A stretch of 64,000 nucleotides of DNA from Bacteroidota bacterium (GTDB taxonomy: Bacteria > Bacteroidota > Bacteroidia > B-17B0 > Aurantibacillaceae): NCBI GenBank assembly GCA_030692515.1, contig JAUXZS010000024.1, forward strand, positions 434,001 to 498,000, written 5' to 3'. Shown here one piece after another: positions 1 to 8,933 of the stretch. The translations under genes were made by a program, and so were the position numbers. Position 1 is the stretch's first letter, and every line of letters begins with the position of its first letter. The notes beneath the pieces are model-generated. The model searched no databases and was not told the origin of the DNA. It saw only the letters and a program-made list of their open reading frames with translations.

Positions 1-1802
1 CTAGCAATTTTGTTAATCAAGAACACTACTTAGTTACAGATAACATCAACAACAATGGATTTGATGAATTTTATTTAATAAGTTCAAGTACCGCGTTTGG
101 TCCAGGAGTAACTATTATTCCATACTTAAGTATTTCCAGCAATTTTATCCAAACTACTCCTTATACAATTTTTAAAAGTGCTGGTTCTTTAATAAATCAA
201 TCGCTCGAAATAAGTATAGGTAATGTTAAAGCGGATGTTGATGGATTAAAAGATTTAATGATAACCTACAGTGCGGTAAAAGACTCTGTCTTTTTTCTAG
301 ATAATAATTCCGCCATAACTAATATTATTCTTAATCCAATTCCTCTATATATTGCACCAACAATTACTTTAACTCCCGATTTTTCCATTACAAGTTCAGA
401 AATGGCAGATGTTAATGGCGATAGCAAATTAGATTTTTTATTTTATGGAAATTCTTTATTAAGCGGCGATAAAATGGTTGTTTGTATTGGCTTAAACGCA
501 TTTTTTTTAACCCCACAAATAACGCTTCAGGCTCCGGGTATTAAAATTAATGATTTTAAAATAAAAGATATTAATAACGATAACATTCCAGATTTTGTTG
601 CTGTAGGAAATTACACTCTTTCAACATTTTCAGGCATGGTGATTTTTCCGGGAAATTCTACAACTTCATATTTTGATGCACCAACAACAATTACATTTAC
701 AAATAACAGCTTAAGACCCGACGAATTACAAATTGCAGATCTTGATAACAATGGAGTTAATGATATTTTAATTAAACCTTGGAAAGCAAATTTAGATAAA
801 ACCTATTTGATCCCTAACTTTTCATTTAAGGTGAATGTTAGCGCAACACCCTCAGTTGTCTGTAGCGCATTAGCTGCAACATTAACTGCTATTAATACTT
901 CCACTTCAACAAATTATAATTGGGAATTTGTTCCTACCAGTTCCGTTGTATCAACCAGTTCAACTTTCACAACAATTACTACTGGCAATTATGTTGCATC
1001 CCTAGATATTGACATGTATTCAAATTATACATGCACGCAAAAATCAGACACACTAAATATTATTTCTGGCAACCCTGTGATATCAATATCTACTGGAAAT
1101 AATTTAACTGTATGTTATGGCAATACAATTTCTGCGACCGCCGCAGGTGCCGCAACTTATTTATGGACATCGCCAACCAATTCGAATCTATCAACAAGTC
1201 CAACTTTTTCTGACCAAAGCTTATCAGCAGTAACGTATACCGTTGAAGGCACTCTATTAAACGGCTGCAAAGGAACAAACACTTTAAACATAAACTTATT
1301 TCCACCAAACATCGACAACATTTCTGCTTCAAAAAACCCAGCCTGCCCAGGAGATAAAATTACTTTAAGTTTTCCATCGGCTATATCTCACACTTGGAGT
1401 ACAACCGAAATGAGTTCAACAATATCCATAACACCGAGTACTGCCACAGACTATCAATTAAATTTTACAGATATAAATGGCTGCAAATCTTCAAAAAGCA
1501 TAAGAATAGAGGTTGACCCAAATTGTGGCCCAGTAATTTACCATGGCATAACAATAAACGGAGACGGTGTAAATGATGTTTTTACAATTGATAATATTGA
1601 AAATTATAAAGGTAACAGTGTTTCCATTTTTAATCGTTGGGGTAAAGAAATATTTAACACAACTAATTACGATAACAAAAATAATTATTGGCCAACTCAA
1701 GAGCATCTTAAAAATTTAACACCATCAACTTATTTTTATGTGATAAATTTTGGCGACAATAGCGAAATACAAAAAGGCTGGGTTGAATTAATAAAAAACT
1801 AA
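1..1802 (+). CDS. Surface protein with FG-GAP repeats and type B T9SS sorting domain (5' partial)
   Basis: The reading frame is open from base 3, so the gene starts upstream of the window and the ATG at 258 is internal. The N-terminal part has FG-GAP/VCBS-like calcium-binding repeats, with motifs such as DVNGDSKLD, DINNDNIPD and DLDNNGVND. The middle has PKD/Ig-like segments rich in Thr and Ser. The last ~85 residues form a CHU_C / gliding-motility-associated C-terminal domain (NGDGVNDVF, then SIFNRWGKEIF, then KGWVELIKN), the type B signal for T9SS export. The usual TPNGDG opening is replaced by TINGDG. The stop overlaps the start of a SprF/PorP-family gene, the arrangement known for SprB and SprF, so this is probably a cell-surface adhesin or filament exported with that partner. 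The specific ligand is unknown. Confidence 0.88.
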   Translation, partial: SNFVNQEHYLVTDNINNNGFDEFYLISSSTAFGPGVTIIPYLSISSNFIQTTPYTIFKSAGSLINQSLEISIGNVKADVDGLKDLMITYSAVKDSVFFLDNNSAITNIILNPIPLYIAPTITLTPDFSITSSEMADVNGDSKLDFLFYGNSLLSGDKMVVCIGLNAFFLTPQITLQAPGIKINDFKIKDINNDNIPDFVAVGNYTLSTFSGMVIFPGNSTTSYFDAPTTITFTNNSLRPDELQIADLDNNGVNDILIKPWKANLDKTYLIPNFSFKVNVSATPSVVCSALAATLTAINTSTSTNYNWEFVPTSSVVSTSSTFTTITTGNYVASLDIDMYSNYTCTQKSDTLNIISGNPVISISTGNNLTVCYGNTISATAAGAATYLWTSPTNSNLSTSPTFSDQSLSAVTYTVEGTLLNGCKGTNTLNINLFPPNIDNISASKNPACPGDKITLSFPSAISHTWSTTEMSSTISITPSTATDYQLNFTDINGCKSSKSIRIEVDPNCGPVIYHGITINGDGVNDVFTIDNIENYKGNSVSIFNRWGKEIFNTTNYDNKNNYWPTQEHLKNLTPSTYFYVINFGDNSEIQKGWVELIKN

Positions 1803-2755
1803 TGACAATGAAAAAATATCTTCTACTAATTTTAAGTTTTGTTTTTACACTAGTTTGTAAATCTCAGCAAGACCCACAATACAATCTTTACCAATTTAAT
1901 CAAATGGTTATTAATCCCGCTTATGCCGGAGCCAGAGATGGTCTATCTGTTGTAGCATCGGTTCGTAATCAATGGGCTGGTTTTGATGGCTCACCAAAAA
2001 CTTCTTGTATTAGTCTTCATGGTCCAATTTTAAACAAAAATCTTGGTGTTGGCTTTACATTAATTAGCGACGCAATGGGTCCCAGAAAAATGGTTGGAGC
2101 ATATGGAAACATTGCCTATATCCTAAAGTTATCTAACAAATGGAAACTATCTTTCGGAGTAAATGCCGGTTATAATCGTTTTCAATTTGATTTTAATGCG
2201 ATTACTTTAAAAGCAAGCGAAAGCAGTATCTATAGTTTACAAAATCAATCTTACAACGCATTAGATTTAAACGCAGGTTTATATTTAAGATCTAATACTT
2301 TTTTTGTTGGCGCTAGCGCTTCTCATCTTCAAAATAAATCATTATACGATTATGATTTAACACTAGATACAACCGGAGGAAAACAAGGAAATTATAATAT
2401 TAGCTACCGATTAAGAACACATGTAATTTTTACTATAGGTAAATCTTTTAAAATTAACGATGATTTAATTTTTGCTCCCACAATAACTCTTCGCACAGCA
2501 GGAAATGGAAAAGGCAACGGAGACTTAAACTTAAATTTTTTCATGTATAATAAATTATGGCTTGGTTTATTTGTGCGTGGTGGATATGGGCCCGGCTTCT
2601 TGATGCAATATTATGTAAATAATAAATTCAGAGTAGCATACTCCTACGATACAGGATTAAGAAATGCCAGAAAGCTAGGCCCTAGCCATGAAGTAATGAT
2701 TGGTTTTGACTTTTCAGGAACTAAAGCAAAAATGTTAAACCCAAGATTTTTATAG
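1802..2755 (+). CDS. PorP/SprF family type IX secretion membrane protein
   Basis: 317 residues with a cleavable signal peptide (MKKYLLLILSFVFTLVCKSQ), followed at once by the family hallmark QDPQYNLYQFNQMVINPAYAGARDGLSV. The remainder is a run of amphipathic strands typical of an outer-membrane beta barrel, ending with a short basic tail. PorP/SprF proteins help deliver type B cargo such as SprB to the cell surface. The ATG at 1802 overlaps the upstream stop (TAATG), which implies translational coupling. A second ATG at 1808 gives a better signal peptide and may be the true start. Family call is firm; the pairing with the upstream cargo is inferred from adjacency. Confidence 0.92.
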   Translation: MTMKKYLLLILSFVFTLVCKSQQDPQYNLYQFNQMVINPAYAGARDGLSVVASVRNQWAGFDGSPKTSCISLHGPILNKNLGVGFTLISDAMGPRKMVGAYGNIAYILKLSNKWKLSFGVNAGYNRFQFDFNAITLKASESSIYSLQNQSYNALDLNAGLYLRSNTFFVGASASHLQNKSLYDYDLTLDTTGGKQGNYNISYRLRTHVIFTIGKSFKINDDLIFAPTITLRTAGNGKGNGDLNLNFFMYNKLWLGLFVRGGYGPGFLMQYYVNNKFRVAYSYDTGLRNARKLGPSHEVMIGFDFSGTKAKMLNPRFL

Positions 2756-2761
2756 AACTAT

Positions 2762-5428
2762 ATGATTAAAAAAACTTTCTATTTATTTGTTCTTACTTTA
2801 TTTACCGCCTCTTTATTTTCTCAAATAGATAGAGGAGATAAATATTTTGATAAAAATCAATTTATCAAAGCTATTTCGCATTACAAAAAAGCAACTAAAG
2901 CAAATTCAGCAACAAAACAACAAGCCTATATTAAACTTGGCGATAGTTATAAAAAAATTAACGACTATACTAACGCAGAAATTTCTTATAAAAATGCTTT
3001 AGCACTTAACTCTCCCGTGCCAGCAGATGTACATTATAAATATGCTCAAGTTTTAAAAATCAATAATAAATATCAAGAGGCTATCGAGCAATACACAAGT
3101 TATATTAAGTTGAGTCCGAATGATGCCAATGCAATAAAAGCAATTAAATTTTGTGCCGAAATAAAATATTACACTTCAAAACCTATTGAATACGAAGTTA
3201 AAAATATTGAAAAAATAAATACTGATAAATCTGAATTTTCTCCGTTTATAATGAACGATAAATTAATGTTCGTTGCCGAAAAAGAATCCTTCAATTTTGT
3301 AGATTATACTGTAAACGATTATAATGGTGAGCCGTATCTTAATATGTATATCACAGAAGTTAAAGGCGCGACAGCACAAAAATCTAAATCCTTATCAAAA
3401 AAAATAAATACCGAATATCATGATGGACCAGCTTGTATAAGTGCAGATGGTAAGACATTATATTTTACTCGCGTAACATATAAAAAGAAAAAGGATTTTG
3501 TTAATACAGCAAAAATATTTATTGCATCAGGGAAAGATAGAAATTGGGGAGACATTAAACCATTCGAATTTAATAGCGATAATTATTCTGTTGCTCATCC
3601 GAGTATTAGTGAAGACAATACTAAATTATTTTTTACAAGCGATATGCCCGGAGGTCTTGGTGGAAAAGACATTTGGATGTGTGCCAAAACAGGAGAGACT
3701 TGGGGAAAACCTATAAATCTTGGACCGGATATTAATACCAGTGGGGACGAAATGTTTCCATCTATTCGCAAAAATGGAATACTTTATTTTTCATCTAACG
3801 GTTTACCTGGCTTTGGTGGCTTAGATATTTATACCGCAAAAAGTATAGATAATAAATGGTTATTAGTTAGAAATGAAGGCATGAATCTTAATAGCAATTT
3901 TGATGACTTTGGAATTACTTTTTTAAACGACTCAATTGGTTATTTTTCTTCTAATCGCACTGGCGGAAAAGGCAAAGATGATATTTATTGGTACTCTTTC
4001 ACAAATAAATCTATGACGCTTTCAGGAACTGTATTACAAACCGAAAATCCTCTAGATGGTGCATCAAAAGTAAAAGTTGTTTTATTAACTGAAAATGGAA
4101 CTAAAATAGACAGTACCAAAACAAATGGAGATGGTTATTTTGAATTCAAAAATTTAGAGGCAGACAAACAGTACATGGCGCTTATTGACGAAACCGACCC
4201 TAAATTTACAGGCAAGGCACGTTATTATCTTGCAGATAAAAATGGTGTAATTCACCGCGTTACTAATAAAAGTGGAAACAATAAATTTGTATTCAAAAAT
4301 CTTCCCTTCGATCCAAATGGTTTACCAGATTTATATACTGATGATAACTTAACATTAGCGGGTAATTTATTATATGGCGAAAATCCAAGTAAAGCAATTA
4401 AAAACACTCGTTTAAAAATCATTAATGATTATGGCGATGTTGTTGAAGAAACTACTACTAATGAATTTGGAGCCTTTGCTTTTAGAAATATTCCGGCAGA
4501 TCAAAATTATATTATTTCGATTGAAGAAACAGATATATCCTTACCACCAAATACAAAAGTAACTCTAACTAATAAAAGTGGTAAAGAATTAAAAACGTTT
4601 TATACAGGTAAGGATAAATTTAATTTTAAAATTTTAAGTTCAGAGAAAAATTTATTGAAAGAAATGGATGCGGATGATGCTAATCTAGTAATGGATGTTT
4701 ACGGTTATATGTACGACCAAAATAAAAAACCAATTGCTAACGCTAAACTTAAAATTAAAGAAGATATAGAAAATGGTGAAGTAAAAGAAGTTACATCTTC
4801 AGAAAAGGGAAAATTTAATTTCAAAAATTTAAAGGGCGATAAAAGTTATTTGTTTGAGGCAGATGAAAATGACCCTAAATTTAATGGCGTAACTAAAATT
4901 TATATTGCCGATAATAAAGGAAGAATTTATAAAGTGCTTGATAAAAACAGTAGTGGTAAATTTATTTTTAAATTATTAGATGCCGATAAAGCAGCAATGG
5001 GTGAGTTTGTAGTAGACGACCCATGGTTAGCAGTATTAGAAATGAAAAATAAAGCAAAGGCAGAACTTACCATTGTAGAAAATATTTACTACGATTCGGG
5101 AGATTTTAAATTTGATGATGCCGGACAAAAAGTAATGGATAAAATTATCACGGTACTAGGCACAAATCCAAAATTAATTATTGAAGTTAGCTCGCACACC
5201 GATTCGCGCTCAAGTGACGCATTTAATTTAGCGCTTTCTAAAAAACGTGCACAGTTTGTGGTAGACTATATGACTGCTAAAGGCGTTAGCAAATCAAGAT
5301 TAAAAGCAATTGGTTATGGCGAAACTAAATTATTAAACAAATGCGCAAATAATGTAGAGTGTACTGATGATGAACATAAAATTAATCGTCGTACCGAATT
5401 TAAAATTAACGAAGAAGCCAAATTGTAA
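2762..5428 (+). CDS. PorE-like OmpA family protein with TPR, PD40 propeller and CRD repeats
   Basis: 888 residues. Order of parts: signal peptide (1-20); TPR repeats (about 22-125); PD40/WD40-like propeller blades (about 175-390; for example LFFTSDMPGGLGGKDIW, LYFSSNGLPGFGGLDIY); three related carboxypeptidase-regulatory-like repeats (about 395-720), each with a DETDP/DENDP-type motif and a conserved glycine near the end; and a C-terminal OmpA peptidoglycan-binding domain (about 765-885; SSHTDSRSSDAFNLALSKKRA, then INRRTEFKI). This domain order is that of PorE of Porphyromonas gingivalis, the T9SS component that links the machine to peptidoglycan. It follows the PorP/SprF gene by 6 bases, so the three genes look like one operon for export and anchoring. 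It could be a paralogue serving only this cargo rather than the housekeeping PorE. Confidence 0.9.
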   Translation: MIKKTFYLFVLTLFTASLFSQIDRGDKYFDKNQFIKAISHYKKATKANSATKQQAYIKLGDSYKKINDYTNAEISYKNALALNSPVPADVHYKYAQVLKINNKYQEAIEQYTSYIKLSPNDANAIKAIKFCAEIKYYTSKPIEYEVKNIEKINTDKSEFSPFIMNDKLMFVAEKESFNFVDYTVNDYNGEPYLNMYITEVKGATAQKSKSLSKKINTEYHDGPACISADGKTLYFTRVTYKKKKDFVNTAKIFIASGKDRNWGDIKPFEFNSDNYSVAHPSISEDNTKLFFTSDMPGGLGGKDIWMCAKTGETWGKPINLGPDINTSGDEMFPSIRKNGILYFSSNGLPGFGGLDIYTAKSIDNKWLLVRNEGMNLNSNFDDFGITFLNDSIGYFSSNRTGGKGKDDIYWYSFTNKSMTLSGTVLQTENPLDGASKVKVVLLTENGTKIDSTKTNGDGYFEFKNLEADKQYMALIDETDPKFTGKARYYLADKNGVIHRVTNKSGNNKFVFKNLPFDPNGLPDLYTDDNLTLAGNLLYGENPSKAIKNTRLKIINDYGDVVEETTTNEFGAFAFRNIPADQNYIISIEETDISLPPNTKVTLTNKSGKELKTFYTGKDKFNFKILSSEKNLLKEMDADDANLVMDVYGYMYDQNKKPIANAKLKIKEDIENGEVKEVTSSEKGKFNFKNLKGDKSYLFEADENDPKFNGVTKIYIADNKGRIYKVLDKNSSGKFIFKLLDADKAAMGEFVVDDPWLAVLEMKNKAKAELTIVENIYYDSGDFKFDDAGQKVMDKIITVLGTNPKLIIEVSSHTDSRSSDAFNLALSKKRAQFVVDYMTAKGVSKSRLKAIGYGETKLLNKCANNVECTDDEHKINRRTEFKINEEAKL

Positions 5429-5431
5429 TCT

Positions 5432-6607
5432 ATGAACGTTATCCTATTTGACCAAGAGTATTCTTGGAAGAATTTATTGCCCTTAACTTATACTCGTCCG
5501 GTTTCTGAAATTAGAATTGGCATTTTAACCATAAAACAAAAATGGGATTTAGAATTAAATACTGTTTGTAGTTATTTAACGCAAGATTTTTTATCGAAAA
5601 AATTTCCATTAGTTGAAACACCAAATTCTTTATTCATTAATTCTAGCATCTGCCCCACTCCTGCTTTAATTACTGAAATTAAAAAATTAAAACCTCAGCA
5701 GGTTTTAATTCATAATAACGAAGCTCTTGCATTTATTGGAGAATCAAAAAACATAAAAGAAAATTTTTCGCGAGAAAAAATAAATTTTAATGGCAACATT
5801 TTAACTATTGTAAATGTTTGGGATATTTTTCAAAAAAACGGCGAAGCTCTAAAATTAGATTTTGAACTTCTTACTAAGAATAAAAAATCTAAACCATTAA
5901 GCAATTCTGTTACCGTAATTGGTAATAAAGATTTAATATTTTTAGAAGAGGGTGCAAAAGCAGAAGCTTGCATTTTTAATACTTCTGCGGGTCCAATATA
6001 TTTAGCAAAAGATGCTGAAGTGATGGAAGGCTCTGTTGTTCGTGGTCCCTTTGCTTTAGGAGAACATAGCGCTTTAAAATTAAGCACTAAAATTTACGGA
6101 CCAACAACCATTGGCCCACATTGTAAAGTTGGTGGCGAAGTAAACAACAGTGTTATTTTTGGATTCTCAAATAAAGCCCACGATGGTTTTTTAGGTAACT
6201 CTGTAATTGCCGAATGGTGCAATTTAGGAGCTGATACCAATAACAGTAATTTAAAAAACAATTATGGTAATGTAAAATTGTTTAACTACGCGCAAAACAA
6301 AATGGTGGATAGCGGTTTACAATTTTGTGGTTTAATAATGGGCGACCATTCTAAATCTGGCATTAATACCATGTTTAATACTGGCACAGTGGTTGGTGTT
6401 GGTGCAAATATTTTTGGCGGAAGTTTTCCGGCAACTCATATACCAAGCTTTAGTTGGGGCGGTAGCGAGGGTTTTGAAACTTACCGTTTAGAAAAATTAT
6501 TTGAAACAGCAGAAAAAGTGTATGAACGCAGAGGCTTAAAACTTGACAAAACAGAAAAAGAAATTTTGACTTCTATATTTGAACAAACAAAAGAATTTAG
6601 AAATTAA
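5432..6607 (+). CDS. GlmU family sugar nucleotidyltransferase/acyltransferase (Bacteroidetes alternative type)
   Basis: 391 residues starting NVILFDQEYSWKNLLPLTYTRPVSEIRIGI, the characteristic opening of the Bacteroidetes GlmU-like family proposed to form UDP-N-acetylglucosamine. The N-terminal half is a degenerate nucleotidyltransferase fold. The C-terminal half (about 170-340) is a left-handed beta helix built from hexapeptide repeats, with runs such as GPTTIGPHCKVGG and GADTNNSNLKNNYGNVK. It starts 3 bases after the PorE-like gene, so it is likely cotranscribed, although its product acts in the cytoplasm on cell-wall and LPS precursors. It lacks the classical GlmU N-terminal GTRM-type loop, so which of the two activities it keeps is uncertain. 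Confidence 0.8.
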   Translation: MNVILFDQEYSWKNLLPLTYTRPVSEIRIGILTIKQKWDLELNTVCSYLTQDFLSKKFPLVETPNSLFINSSICPTPALITEIKKLKPQQVLIHNNEALAFIGESKNIKENFSREKINFNGNILTIVNVWDIFQKNGEALKLDFELLTKNKKSKPLSNSVTVIGNKDLIFLEEGAKAEACIFNTSAGPIYLAKDAEVMEGSVVRGPFALGEHSALKLSTKIYGPTTIGPHCKVGGEVNNSVIFGFSNKAHDGFLGNSVIAEWCNLGADTNNSNLKNNYGNVKLFNYAQNKMVDSGLQFCGLIMGDHSKSGINTMFNTGTVVGVGANIFGGSFPATHIPSFSWGGSEGFETYRLEKLFETAEKVYERRGLKLDKTEKEILTSIFEQTKEFRN

Positions 6608-6611
6608 AAAC

Positions 6612-7676
6612 ATGAAGAAATTATTTACGCTATTCACATTTATTTCTACTTTTTATTTTGCTCAAATTCCGCCCGGTTATTATAATTCCGCACAAGGTTT
6701 ATCCGGCAACAATTTAAAAATTGCCTTGTACAACATTATTAAAAATCACTCACAAATTACTTACGCCGGTTTATGGTATGCGTTCCCGCAAACAGATGCT
6801 AAAGCAAATGGCAAAGTGTGGGATATTTATAGTCATAACCCAACAGGAGCTCAACCGTACGAATATACTTTTGTAACCAACCAATGCGGAAGTTATAACT
6901 CAGAGGCAGATTGTTATAACCGCGAACACAGCTGGCCGCAAAGCTGGTTTAATTCTACAATTGGGCCAGACTCTGATTTATTTCATATTTATCCTACAGA
7001 TGGCGAAGTAAACGGCAAGCGTAGCAACTTCCCTTATGGTAATGTTAGTAATCCAACATGGACAAGCATGAATGGAAGTAAATTAGGGCCATGTACTAAT
7101 GCTGGTTATACTTCTACCGTGTTTGAACCTATTAACGAATACAAAGGAGATTTAGCAAGAAGTTATTTTTATATGAGTACACGTTATTATTCTGAAGATG
7201 CAACATGGAGTTCATCTACTGCAACTAATAAAGCAACTATTTTACCTTGGGAGTTAAATGTGTTATTACAATGGCATCATCAAGACCCTGTAAGCGCAAA
7301 AGAAATTGCTCGCAACAATAAAATTTACACCAGCTACCAAAATAATCGTAATCCTTTTATTGATAACCCACAATGGGCCGATAGTATTTGGGTTAGCACA
7401 GTGAGTGGCTTTAAGGAAGAAAATAAATTCCGTTCTTCATTTTCTATTTATCCAAATCCTGCAAATAATTATTTTGAAATAAATTATAATTCATACGAAC
7501 AACAAGATTACCTTATTCAAATAAAAACCATTGATGGTAAATTAATTGAGGAAAGAAACATTTCTTTAGAAAACTCTAAACGTTTTGATTGCAGTTCTTG
7601 GGCCAACGGCGTTTATTTTATTTCAGTTAGTAACGCTAACTCAAAAAGTAATTTTAAATTCTTGAAGGTTGATTAA
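6612..7676 (+). CDS. Secreted endonuclease I family nuclease with type A T9SS sorting domain
   Basis: The start chosen is the ATG at 6612, giving 354 residues and a good signal peptide (MKKLFTLFTFISTFYFAQ); an ATG at 6579 lies inside the previous gene. The core carries CYNREHSWPQSWF (near 105-120), the His-containing metal-binding motif of the endonuclease I / EndA family, followed by DLFHIYPTDGEVNGKRSN and the NKATILPWELNVLLQWHHQDPVS block. The last ~75 residues are a Por_Secre_tail type A signal (FSIYPNPANNYFEI, then NGVYFISVSNANSKSNFKFLKV). The product is therefore expected to be a cell-surface or secreted nuclease that degrades environmental DNA or RNA for nutrients or biofilm turnover. 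No odd features. Confidence 0.92.
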   Translation: MKKLFTLFTFISTFYFAQIPPGYYNSAQGLSGNNLKIALYNIIKNHSQITYAGLWYAFPQTDAKANGKVWDIYSHNPTGAQPYEYTFVTNQCGSYNSEADCYNREHSWPQSWFNSTIGPDSDLFHIYPTDGEVNGKRSNFPYGNVSNPTWTSMNGSKLGPCTNAGYTSTVFEPINEYKGDLARSYFYMSTRYYSEDATWSSSTATNKATILPWELNVLLQWHHQDPVSAKEIARNNKIYTSYQNNRNPFIDNPQWADSIWVSTVSGFKEENKFRSSFSIYPNPANNYFEINYNSYEQQDYLIQIKTIDGKLIEERNISLENSKRFDCSSWANGVYFISVSNANSKSNFKFLKVD

Positions 7677-7703
7677 CGTTTTGTAGCGAAAGAGATTTTA
7701 TTT

Positions 7704-8156
7704 TTACTTAGTAAATTTCATTTCATATAAATGAAAATCCTTTGCCCAATAATCTTCAACTATTTTAATAATTTCAAAACCTAGCTTTTCATAGAATTTA
7801 TAGGCTTGTTGAGAGGTTCTGACAGTAATTAATTTTATATTTTTTAATTCTTCCAGTTTTTCAATTCTGTAATTTAAGAGTAGTGTTCCTAAACCCATAG
7901 CTTGATAATCCGGATGAAAAATATCCCAACTTATTTTTGCACTTGTTTTATCATCCATAAAATTAATGCCACCACAACCTACTACACTACCCTCTAGTTC
8001 CAAAACAAAATATTTATTTAGTTCATGCTCTAAATAATAAATAAAATCTTTTTCTTCGTCTAAAGCAAAATGCTTCGGCGTGTTTAATTTTAATAAATTT
8101 AAAACCACAGCTTTATCTTGGTCTTTATATTCTCTAATTAAAACTTTATTATTCAT
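7704..8156 (-). CDS. GNAT family N-acetyltransferase
   Basis: 150 residues with the full GNAT pattern: beta strands, then the acetyl-CoA loop with the QAMGLGT motif (Q/RxxGxG) around residue 85, followed by an amphipathic helix, and a C-terminal TSQQAYKFYEKLGFEI segment (motif B). The protein is cytoplasmic and transfers an acetyl group from acetyl-CoA to an amine; the substrate cannot be told from sequence. It is convergent with the endonuclease gene and stands alone, with about 200 bases of non-coding sequence upstream. Length is normal for the family. Confidence 0.88.
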   Translation of the reverse strand: MNNKVLIREYKDQDKAVVLNLLKLNTPKHFALDEEKDFIYYLEHELNKYFVLELEGSVVGCGGINFMDDKTSAKISWDIFHPDYQAMGLGTLLLNYRIEKLEELKNIKLITVRTSQQAYKFYEKLGFEIIKIVEDYWAKDFHLYEMKFTK

Positions 8157-8243
8157 TTGCTAAACGATTATTTTCAATTAAGTTCGCTTCAGTTTTTTTG
8201 CCTCATCATTATAGAGAACGAAGTAATTTCAAATATAGTAAAA

Positions 8244-8292
8244 GAGATTGCTTCAGCCATCGAAATAATTGAGAGAAGCTTCGCAATGACGA
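8244..8292. repeat. Short dispersed-repeat-like inverted element
   Basis: Non-coding sequence upstream of the acetyltransferase contains GATTGCTTC (8246-8254) and, 20 bases on, GAAGCTTCGCAAT (8275-8287), followed by GACG. The pair forms an imperfect hairpin and resembles the GATTGCTTC...CGCAATGACG palindromic repeat scattered in many bacterial genomes. Only one copy is in the window, so its repeat nature here is an inference. The rest of 8157-8361 shows nothing recognisable. Confidence 0.4.
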
Positions 8293-8361
8293 TTTAATAT
8301 TTGCTAAAATAATCGCCATTTTAAAAAATCAAATAGTGTTGGTGCTTAAAAAACATCTACA

Positions 8362-8769
8362 TTATTTCATAAGTTTATTGAGTTCTATCTTTTGCCAAAT
8401 CTTGCTTGAAAGGTTAGTAGTCAAAATCTCAATATCATTAATTGTATTTAAAACCACTTCGTCTTTATTATTATTTGCATAATTAGCGGCCACTTTTGAG
8501 GTTAAGGATAACATCTCGCAACAATAATCTAAATAACGGCTTAAATCATTTTTATTAAGATCTCTTTTTGGTGAGTGTTCTGTTTTTTCGGATAAGATAA
8601 ATGTTGGGTCTTTTGTAAGTTGGTGCATATCTATTACGTGGGCAATGGTGCGCAACTCATGTAAAGCATTTAAAATATGTTTTTGTTTAGTGATGTCTTC
8701 CAGTTTATATAAAAAATAAAAACAGGCGCCTATTGGTTTGCGGCCTTGCACAGTGCGCTTATGAAACAA
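8362..8769 (-). CDS. Conserved-looking small helical protein, function unknown
   Basis: 135 residues, no signal peptide and no membrane segment. It is predicted to be almost all helical: a basic N-terminus, then LHELRTIAHVIDMHQLTKDP (about 35-55), a middle helix containing YLDYCCEMLSLTSKVAANYAN, and a C-terminal helix NDIEILTTNLSSKIWQKIELN. The regular heptad-like spacing suggests a helical bundle. I do not recognise the family well enough to name it. It is followed downstream by the acetyltransferase and preceded by the repeat-bounded kinase gene, all on the minus strand, but with long gaps, so no operon is implied. Confidence 0.65.
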   Translation of the reverse strand: MFHKRTVQGRKPIGACFYFLYKLEDITKQKHILNALHELRTIAHVIDMHQLTKDPTFILSEKTEHSPKRDLNKNDLSRYLDYCCEMLSLTSKVAANYANNNKDEVVLNTINDIEILTTNLSSKIWQKIELNKLMK

Positions 8770-8825
8770 GTCTGCCGAAACGTTAATTTAAAGATAAATG
8801 TTTATTGGACTTTTGCAAAATGAAA

Positions 8826-8898
8826 ATTAACTAATTGGCTACCGCTTTTGCAAAGCCGAAGCCGAACGCCCAAAGTACATTTAGGTGCAGTTATACGC
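8826..8898. repeat. attC-like repeat, left copy
   Basis: This element contains, in order on the + strand, AACTAAT (8829-8835), a hairpin GGCTACCGCTTTTG / CAAAGCCGAAGCC (8837-8863), CGCCCA (8867-8872), TAGGTG (8882-8887) and GTTATACGC (8890-8898). The same blocks, in the same order and orientation, occur on the other side of the kinase gene at 10191-10259. The GTTATACGC end and the internal hairpin resemble integron attC sites, which end in a GTTRRRY core, but the fit to the core consensus is imperfect and no integrase is in view. Confidence 0.45.
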
Positions 8899-8933
8899 TG
8901 TGGCTATTTCAATGTCGGTCAGCATTTTTTGTA

